A stretch of 64,000 nt of DNA from Stappia sp. TSB10P1A. GTDB taxonomy: Bacteria > Pseudomonadota > Alphaproteobacteria > Rhizobiales > Stappiaceae. The stretch is from assembly GCF_900185725.1 (NCBI RefSeq), contig NZ_FYAU01000020.1, positions 1 to 64,000 on the forward strand, given 5' to 3'. The notes below the pieces were generated by a model that was given only the letters and a program-made list of their open reading frames with translations, did not search any database and was not told where the DNA came from. Positions 56,093-64,000 of the stretch are shown here, in pieces; position 1 is the first letter of the stretch; every line of letters begins with the position of its first letter. The translations under genes were made by a program, and so were the position numbers.

Positions 56093-56170
56093 GCTAGTCA
56101 CCCTTTTGAATCTGAAGTTCGTTCAGAGCATGCCGAGAAATGTGACGAACTTCAGATTCGGGTGACTAGC
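56093..56170. repeat. Palindromic element, copy 2 (inverted relative to copy 1)
   Basis: 78 bases with outer arms GCTAGTCACCC / GGGTGACTAGC (11 bp), inner arms GAATCTGAAGTTCG / CGAACTTCAGATTC (14 bp), a TTTT spacer on the left and a 24-base loop. It has the same architecture as copy 1 read backwards (spacer TTTC there), with a related loop containing GCA-GC and AAATG. Its right arm contains the ddl stop codon (56166-56168). Confidence 0.85.
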
Positions 56171-57236
56171 GGCCGGCGCGGGCCAGCCCCTGCGCCACCA
56201 GCCGGTCGATCAGCTCCGGATAGGCGATGCCGCTTGCGGCCATCACCTTGGAATACATGCTGATATCGGTGAAGCCGGGAATGGTGTTGAGCTCGTTGAC
56301 GAGGATCCGCATGTCGGCGGTGACGAAGAAGTCGGCACGGGCCATGCCGTCGCAGCCGAGCGCGCGGAAGGCGCGCGCCGCCATCTCGCGCATCTCGGCC
56401 TCGACGGCGGCGGGAAGCTCCGCCGGCACCTTCAGGGCCGCGCCGTCCTCGTCGATATATTTGGCATCGTAGCTGTAGAAGCCGTGGCTCTGCGCCGGCA
56501 CGATCTCGCCCGGCCGCGAGACGAAGAGCGTGCCGTCGGGCTGCTCCAGCACGGCGCATTCGATCTCGCGACCCTTGATGAATTCCTCGGCGAGCAGCGT
56601 GCGGTCGTGGCGGAAGCCTTCGGCCAGCGCAGCGTCGTAATCGGCCTCGGTCGCGACCTTGCTGACGCCGACGGACGAGCCCTGGCGCGCCGGCTTGACG
56701 AAGACGGGAAGGCCGAGGGCCTCCACGACCTCCGCGAAGGCGGGAACGGCGCCGGGCTGGAGGGTGAGCGCGCGGGCGGCCGGCAGCCCGGCCTCGCGGA
56801 ACAGCCGTTTGGCGATGTCCTTGTCGAGCGCCGTCGCCGAGCCGAGGATGCCGCAGCCGACCAGCGGCACGCCGGCGACCTCCGCAAGTCCCTGCACCGA
56901 GCCGTCCTCGCCGTGCAGCCCATGCAGCACCGGAAACAGGATGTCGATGCGCGGGAGGTCGAAGGCGGCGCCGTCCTCGGGCAGGGCCAGCATCCGCCCG
57001 CGCCCGCCGGGAACGAGGCTCACCTGGGTGCCCCGCTCGGGCCGCGCCAGGGCGCCATTCTCGACGCGGCTCAGCAGCCACAGCCCCTCGCGCGTGACGA
57101 AGATCGGCACCGGATCGTATCTTGCCGCGTCGAGCGCGCCCATGACGTTGGTGGCCGACAGGATCGACACGTCATGTTCCGCCGACCGTCCGCCGAAGAG
57201 CACGGCAATGCGCAGCTTGTCCGAAGAAGATCTCAA
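56166..57236 (-). CDS. ddl: D-alanine--D-alanine ligase
   Basis: ATP-grasp ligase joining two D-Ala for peptidoglycan. 356 aa from TTG at 57236, chosen because GGAG lies 6 bases upstream and RIAVLFGGRSAEHDVS follows nearby; a TTG at 57314 would add 26 residues. VLHGLHGEDGSVQGL, PVFVKPARQGSSVGVSKV, RVARSNAPC-free ATP-grasp centre EEFIKGREIECAVLE, and the C-terminal NELNTIPGFTDISMYSKV (Mg and D-Ala site) are present. It lies apart from the mur/fts cluster, downstream of the cbb operon, suggesting a DdlA-type copy. The stop lies inside palindrome copy 2. Confidence 0.93.
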   Translation of the reverse strand: MRSSSDKLRIAVLFGGRSAEHDVSILSATNVMGALDAARYDPVPIFVTREGLWLLSRVENGALARPERGTQVSLVPGGRGRMLALPEDGAAFDLPRIDILFPVLHGLHGEDGSVQGLAEVAGVPLVGCGILGSATALDKDIAKRLFREAGLPAARALTLQPGAVPAFAEVVEALGLPVFVKPARQGSSVGVSKVATEADYDAALAEGFRHDRTLLAEEFIKGREIECAVLEQPDGTLFVSRPGEIVPAQSHGFYSYDAKYIDEDGAALKVPAELPAAVEAEMREMAARAFRALGCDGMARADFFVTADMRILVNELNTIPGFTDISMYSKVMAASGIAYPELIDRLVAQGLARAGR

Positions 57237-57410
57237 TTGCGGCTCCAGGCGTTGAGGTGAGCGGGCGCTAATCGTGCGGACGGCGAGGGTGTCGGCCGAT
57301 CGGGTCAATTGCAAGGCGGCGACGCGCCCCGCTTGCGATCCCGCTGCATCGGACGTTGCGGCGGGAATGTCAATGCCGCGCCCGAACGCGCCCGGTCGTG
57401 CCCGTCCGGC

Positions 57411-58121
57411 TCAGAAGCTGGCGGCGATGTGCCGCCAGGCGCCGTCGAGGCTCGGGGTGAGCCACCAGGCGCCGGCGAAGTCGTCGCCGCTCATGTAGAG
57501 GCTCGGGCAGGCGACGACCTTGAGGCCGGCGGCGCGCGCGGAGGCAAGGCCGACCGCGCTGTCCTCGAAGGCAAGGGCCGCCTCGCAGGCAATCCCGAGC
57601 CGCGCCAGCGCCAGCAGGTAGACGTCGGGCGCAGGCTTCTTGGCGCCGACCTCGTCGCCGGCGGCGATCACGTCGAAGACCTCGCCCGCCGGCCGCTGCC
57701 ACAGGGCCCGGCACAGGGCCTCGACATTGTCCGGGCTGGTGGTGGTGGCGACCGCAAGCCGCAGGCCGTGGCCGCGCGCCTCGGCGACGAGGGAGAGGAC
57801 GCCGGGCCGGGCGCACAGCGCGCCCTCGGCGACCATCCGGCCGTAGCGATGGGTCTTGTCGGCGTGAAGGCCGGCGATGTCGGTCTCGCGCGGCAGGGCG
57901 AAGGCATGGCGGTCGCGATAGGCGCGGATGCGCTCCTTGCCGCCGGTGACGGCGAGGAGCGCGCCATAGGTCGGCCTGTCCCAGTGCCAGCCGAGCCCAT
58001 GGGCGGCGAAGGCGGCGTTGAAGGCGGCCCGGTGCAGCTCTTCGGTCTCCGCCAGCGTGCCGTCGACATCGAAGATCAGCGCCGCTGGACCCGGCCGGCC
58101 CCCACCCATGCCATCGCTCAT
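57411..58121 (-). CDS. cbbY: CbbY, xylulose-1,5-bisphosphate phosphatase
   Basis: 236-aa HAD phosphatase. [29 protein letters not shown], then TGGKERI, RLAVATTTSPDNVEAL, AAGDEVGAKKPAPDVYLLAL and FEDSAVGL closely follow the pattern of Rhodobacter CbbY, which removes xylulose-1,5-bisphosphate, a misfire product that blocks RuBisCO. The ATG at 58121 overlaps the rpe stop (ATGA). It is the last gene of the cbb operon. A phosphoglycolate phosphatase (CbbZ) role is less likely given the ETEELHR and TGGKERI signatures. Confidence 0.9.
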   Translation of the reverse strand: MSDGMGGGRPGPAALIFDVDGTLAETEELHRAAFNAAFAAHGLGWHWDRPTYGALLAVTGGKERIRAYRDRHAFALPRETDIAGLHADKTHRYGRMVAEGALCARPGVLSLVAEARGHGLRLAVATTTSPDNVEALCRALWQRPAGEVFDVIAAGDEVGAKKPAPDVYLLALARLGIACEAALAFEDSAVGLASARAAGLKVVACPSLYMSGDDFAGAWWLTPSLDGAWRHIAASF

Positions 58122-58822
58122 CCTGCCGCCTCGGCAAGGGCTGCCGTCGCGGCGTCGCGGATGGCCCGGATATTGGTGCCATAGACGTCGGGCCGCTCGA
58201 CCGAACCGCCCTTGAAGACGGCGGAGCCGGCGACCAGCACATCCGCGCCGGCGGCGGCGACAAGGGGAGCCGTCTGCCGGGTAACGCCGCCGTCGACCTC
58301 GATATGGATCGGGCGGTCGCCGATCAGGCGGCGCAGGCTGCGCACCTTCTCCACCTGGGAGTGGAGGAACTCCTGCCCGCCGAAGCCCGGGTTGACCGTC
58401 ATCACGCAGACGAGGTCGACCATGTCGAGCAACGGCGCGGCCGCCTCCGCCGGCGTGCCGGGATTGAGCGCGAGCCCGGCCCGCACCCCATGGCCGCGGA
58501 TCGCCTGCAGCGTCCGGTGGATATGGGGGCCGGCCTCGACATGGGCGGTGAGGATGTCGGCGCCGGCCTCGGCGAAGTCGGCCAGATAAGCATCGACCGA
58601 GGCGATCATCAGATGCACGTCGAGGGTGCCGCCGACATGCGGGCGCAGGGCCCGTACCGTGGCGGGGCCGAAGGTGATGTTGGGCACGAAATGCCCGTCC
58701 ATCACGTCGACATGCACCCAGTCGCAGCCCTGCGCTTCGATGGCGCGGCACTCGGCGCCGAAATTGGCGAAGTCGGCGGAGAGGATCGACGGCGCGATCC
58801 GGATGCGGCGGTCGAAGCTCAT
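58118..58822 (-). CDS. rpe: Ribulose-phosphate 3-epimerase
   Basis: Interconverts ribulose-5-P and xylulose-5-P to regenerate the CO2 acceptor. 234-aa TIM barrel: [31 protein letters not shown] (metal His/Asp), [14 protein letters not shown] and [12 protein letters not shown] are intact. Its ATG overlaps the cbbX stop and its stop overlaps cbbY, so the three are coupled. It may equally be called cbbE. Confidence 0.95.
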   Translation of the reverse strand: MSFDRRIRIAPSILSADFANFGAECRAIEAQGCDWVHVDVMDGHFVPNITFGPATVRALRPHVGGTLDVHLMIASVDAYLADFAEAGADILTAHVEAGPHIHRTLQAIRGHGVRAGLALNPGTPAEAAAPLLDMVDLVCVMTVNPGFGGQEFLHSQVEKVRSLRRLIGDRPIHIEVDGGVTRQTAPLVAAAGADVLVAGSAVFKGGSVERPDVYGTNIRAIRDAATAALAEAAG

Positions 58823-59757
58823 GGCTGCGCTCCCTCGCCGGCCTGGCCCGCCGGCGCGATGTCGAGGCCGCCCCGGAACACCCGGCTGGCGCGGATGTCG
58901 CTCTCCTCGATCAGGCTGAGCGTCTGCGCGTCGAGCGGCCCGTCGGCGCCGTCGAACAGCCGGTTGGCCTGGCGCAGCCGCGCCCGGTCGAAGGCATTGC
59001 GGATCGAGCGGGCATTGGCGAAATGCGGCTGGGTCCGGCGCAGGCGGATATAGTCGGCGAGCGCCGCGTCCGCCGCCTCCGACAGCCGGTAATTCTGCTC
59101 GGCCATCATGTGCCGGGCGATGCGCTGCAGTTCCTCGTCGGTATAGTCGGGAAAGTCGATATGGTGGGCGATGCGCGAGCGGAAGCCGGGATTGGAGCCG
59201 AAGAACCGGTCCATCCGGTCGGCATAGCCGGCGAGGATCACCACCAGGTCGTCCCGGTTGTTCTCCATCACCTGAAGCAGGATTTCGATCGCCTCCTGGC
59301 CGTAGTCGCGCTCGTTGTCGGGCCGGTAGAGGTAATAGGCCTCGTCGATGAACAGCACGCCGCCCATGGCCCGCTTCAGCACCTCGCGGGTCTTCGGCGC
59401 GGTATGGCCGATATACTGGCCGACCAGATCGTCGCGGGTGACGCTGACGAGATGCCCCTTGCGGACATAGCCGAGCCGCTTCAGCAGGCCGGCCATCTTC
59501 AGCGCGACGGTGGTCTTGCCGGTGCCCGGATTGCCGGTGAAGGACATGTGCAGGGTCGGCGTCTCGTGGCTGAGCCCGAGCGAGCGGCGCGCCCGCTCGA
59601 CCAGGAGGAGTGCGGCGGTCTCGCGAATGCGCTGCTTCACCGGCCGCAGGCCGATCATGTCGCGGTCGAGCTCGTCGAGCAGCTCCTTCACGCCGGAACT
59701 CTCGAACTCCCCGCGCAGGTCGACCGTCGCGGGCGGCGGGGCGGTGTCGGCATCCAT
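58819..59757 (-). CDS. cbbX: CbbX, red-type RuBisCO activase
   Basis: AAA+ protein of 312 aa that pulls the C-terminus of red-type RuBisCO large subunit to release tight inhibitors. Walker [10 protein letters not shown] is at residues 75-83, the pore-loop segment [19 protein letters not shown], Walker [12 protein letters not shown] and the arginine-finger region [15 protein letters not shown] follow. Presence of CbbX predicts red-type RuBisCO, which cbbL here confirms. 86 bases after cbbS. Confidence 0.96.
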   Translation of the reverse strand: MDADTAPPPATVDLRGEFESSGVKELLDELDRDMIGLRPVKQRIRETAALLLVERARRSLGLSHETPTLHMSFTGNPGTGKTTVALKMAGLLKRLGYVRKGHLVSVTRDDLVGQYIGHTAPKTREVLKRAMGGVLFIDEAYYLYRPDNERDYGQEAIEILLQVMENNRDDLVVILAGYADRMDRFFGSNPGFRSRIAHHIDFPDYTDEELQRIARHMMAEQNYRLSEAADAALADYIRLRRTQPHFANARSIRNAFDRARLRQANRLFDGADGPLDAQTLSLIEESDIRASRVFRGGLDIAPAGQAGEGAQP

Positions 59758-59843
59758 CGGACAATTCCTCCTGGCTGGACCTTTGTGGAGCGAGGGCAGG
59801 GGGCGGCGGTGGGCCGTCCCCTGCCGGTCTTGCGCTTGGGAGG

Positions 59844-60233
59844 TCAGCGGATCACGTCATGGGTGTAGCGGATCGCGCGGCCGTCGGCCTCGGTCCGGCG
59901 CATGACGAAGGTCGGTTCCTCATCGGGCCGGTTGACGATGAAGCTCATGGTCACCGTCTCGAAACCGCGCGTGCTGTCGAAGGCATTGATGCGGATGTAG
60001 GTCTGCGGATGCGCCTTGCGGCACGCCTCAAGCTCCATCATCACGCCCTTGGCGTCGCGCAGGTCGAACATCGGGTTGCCCCACATATTCCAGTAGGTGT
60101 TCCGGGGATGGGGATCGTCGGTGTATTCGAGCCCGATCGCCCAGTCGCGCGACAGGCAGTAGTCGACCTGTGCGGCGATCTGCTCGTCGGTCAGGTCGGG
60201 CAGGAAGGAAAAGCAGCCCTGGGTGATGCGCAT
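59844..60233 (-). CDS. cbbS: RuBisCO small subunit (red type)
   Basis: 129-aa small subunit, start [19 protein letters not shown]. The central [27 protein letters not shown] and the C-terminal beta-hairpin extension ending [13 protein letters not shown] are typical of form IC/ID (red-type) subunits, which lack the long beta A-B loop of plant enzymes. It lies 11 bases after cbbL. Confidence 0.97.
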   Translation of the reverse strand: MRITQGCFSFLPDLTDEQIAAQVDYCLSRDWAIGLEYTDDPHPRNTYWNMWGNPMFDLRDAKGVMMELEACRKAHPQTYIRINAFDSTRGFETVTMSFIVNRPDEEPTFVMRRTEADGRAIRYTHDVIR

Positions 60234-60244
60234 GGTCTTGCTCC

Positions 60245-62802
<2,558 letters not shown>

Positions 62803-62814
62803 GTCGTCCTCCCG

Positions 62815-64000
62815 TCAAGCCGCCGCATCGGCGCGCAGCAAGGCCTGGACGCCCGGAAGCGGGCGCCCTTCCAGCCACTCCAGAAAGGCTCCGCCGGCGG
62901 CGGAGACATAGGTGAAGCTCTCCGCGACCCCGGCCGCGTTGAGCGCGGCGACCGTGTCGCCGCCGCCCGCCACGGTCACCGCCTGCCCGGCCTCGGTGAG
63001 GCCGGCGGCGAGGCGGGCGAGCGCCAGGGTCGCCCGGTCGAAGGGCTCGATCTCGAAGGCGCCGAGCGGGCCGTTCCACAAGATGGTGCGCGCGGTATCG
63101 AGCACCCGGCTGAAGGCGGCGAAGGCCTTGGGGCCGGCATCGAGGATCATCGCATCGGCGGGACAGGCGTCCGCCGGCACGGTCTCCGTCGGCGCATGGG
63201 CCCGGAACTCGCGCGCCACCACCAGATCCAGCGGCAGGTGGACGCGGCAGCCATGCGCCTCGGCGAGGGCGAGGATCTCCTCCACCGTGCCGGTCTGGTC
63301 GGGCTCGTGCAGCGACCGGCCCATCGGCATGCCGCCGGCGAACAGGAAGGTGTTGGCCATGCCGCCGCCGACGATCACATGGTCGAGGCGGGTGACGAGG
63401 TGTTTCAGCACCGCGATCTTGCTCGACACCTTCGCCCCGCCGACGATGGCGACAGAGGGACGCGCCGGCGCCTCGAGCGCGGCGGCGAGCGCGGCGAGCT
63501 CCTCCATCATCAGCGGCCCGGCGAAGGCCGGCAGCAGGCCGGCGATCGCCGCCGTGCTGGCATGGGCGCGGTGGGCGCAGGAAAAGGCGTCGTTGACATA
63601 AAGATCCCCGAGCGCGGCAAGACGCGCCGCCAGCACCGGATCGTTGCGCGCCTCGCCCTCCTCGAAGCGGATGTTCTCCACCAGCAGCGCTTCGCCGGGC
63701 CGCAGCCGGGCCGCGGCCTTGCCCGCCTCGTCGAGCGTCGTGAAGTCGACGGCGCAGCCGAGTGCCGCCGCAAGATCGCCGGCAAGCGGAGCCAGCGACG
63801 CACTCTCGTCGCGGCCCGTGGGCCGGCCGAGATGCGACAGCACGACCAGCGCCGCGCCACGAGCCAAGAGGGGCCGCATTCCGTCGGCGAAGCGGGTGAG
63901 GCGTGTCGCATCGCTGACCCGTCCGCCGGCCATCGGCACGTTGAGATCGGCCCGCACCACGAGCCGCCGGCCGGCCACATCGGCCTCGGTGATCGCGGCG
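62815..64000 (-). CDS. pgk: Phosphoglycerate kinase (5' partial)
   Basis: Phosphorylates 3-phosphoglycerate from RuBisCO. The visible 395 codons cover nearly the whole protein: LVVRADLNVPMAGGRVSDATR (in part), VVLSHLGRPTG, LLVENIRFEEGEARND, YVNDAFSCAHRAHAST, VGGAKVSSKIAVLKHL, VGGGMANTFLFA, WNGPLGAFE and VAGGGDTVAALNAAG. The frame (AITEADVAGRR) runs through the right edge, so the first few residues are missing. First visible gene of the cbb operon; upstream cbb genes probably lie beyond the window. Confidence 0.96.
   Translation of the reverse strand, partial: AAITEADVAGRRLVVRADLNVPMAGGRVSDATRLTRFADGMRPLLARGAALVVLSHLGRPTGRDESASLAPLAGDLAAALGCAVDFTTLDEAGKAAARLRPGEALLVENIRFEEGEARNDPVLAARLAALGDLYVNDAFSCAHRAHASTAAIAGLLPAFAGPLMMEELAALAAALEAPARPSVAIVGGAKVSSKIAVLKHLVTRLDHVIVGGGMANTFLFAGGMPMGRSLHEPDQTGTVEEILALAEAHGCRVHLPLDLVVAREFRAHAPTETVPADACPADAMILDAGPKAFAAFSRVLDTARTILWNGPLGAFEIEPFDRATLALARLAAGLTEAGQAVTVAGGGDTVAALNAAGVAESFTYVSAAGGAFLEWLEGRPLPGVQALLRADAAA

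Overview
The window is about 68% GC chromosomal DNA from an alphaproteobacterium, most likely a Hyphomicrobiales member near Stappia/Labrenzia. This placement is an inference from gene order (rpmH-rnpA-yidC-engB-argB without yidD; dapE/dapD/argB neighbourhood), a red-type (form IC/ID) RuBisCO operon with cbbX, and the tad pilus genes. No 16S rRNA is present to confirm it.

Layout. 0-4.4 kb: end of a tad/cpa pilus operon (cpaF, tadB, tadC) converging on a TadD-like lipoprotein across a bidirectional terminator. 4.6-11 kb: leucyl aminopeptidase, a MarR-like regulator, an NlpC/P60 hydrolase, a stand-alone receiver protein, a hydroxyacid dehydrogenase, a small unknown protein and rmuC. 11.3-15 kb: def-marC-fmt-GNAT-truA. 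15-24 kb, minus strand: DUF2189, dapE, DUF805, dapD, phnA-like, a HAD nucleotidase, argB, a GAF-PAS-GGDEF-EAL protein and engB. 24.3-27.8 kb: acetyltransferase, yidC, rnpA, rpmH, driven by a near-consensus promoter. 28.2-32.2 kb: TVP38 membrane protein, flavin disulfide oxidoreductase, sensor kinase.

32.4-38.1 kb is a lower-GC genomic island inserted at the 3' end of tRNA-Arg(ACG). It carries a frameshifted C-terminal remnant of a large serine recombinase, a truncated ArdC-type antirestriction gene, a PhyH-like dioxygenase, a possible ToxR-like membrane regulator, and a run of unrecognised small, membrane, lipoprotein and secreted proteins. This is the least described part of the window.

38.1-49.9 kb: an Rrf2 regulator divergent from a thioredoxin-reductase-like enzyme plus methyltransferase, a Met/His-rich DUF305 protein, an SLC13 permease, a complete sulfate ABC importer with its own Rrf2 regulator, an acetyltransferase and a GntR regulator. 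50-56 kb: an Ugp/Mal-type ABC importer with a HAD phosphatase and a class III metallophosphodiesterase, probably for uptake and breakdown of a phosphodiester. Two related palindromic elements with covarying arms lie at 56.0-56.17 kb, and the second contains the stop codon of ddl.

57.4-64 kb: a Calvin-cycle operon read leftwards, pgk-fba-cbbL-cbbS-cbbX-rpe-cbbY, with very short gaps and stop/start overlaps. It combines CO2-fixing genes with RuBisCO activase (CbbX) and removal of the RuBisCO inhibitor xylulose-1,5-bisphosphate (CbbY). pgk runs off the right edge, cpaF off the left.
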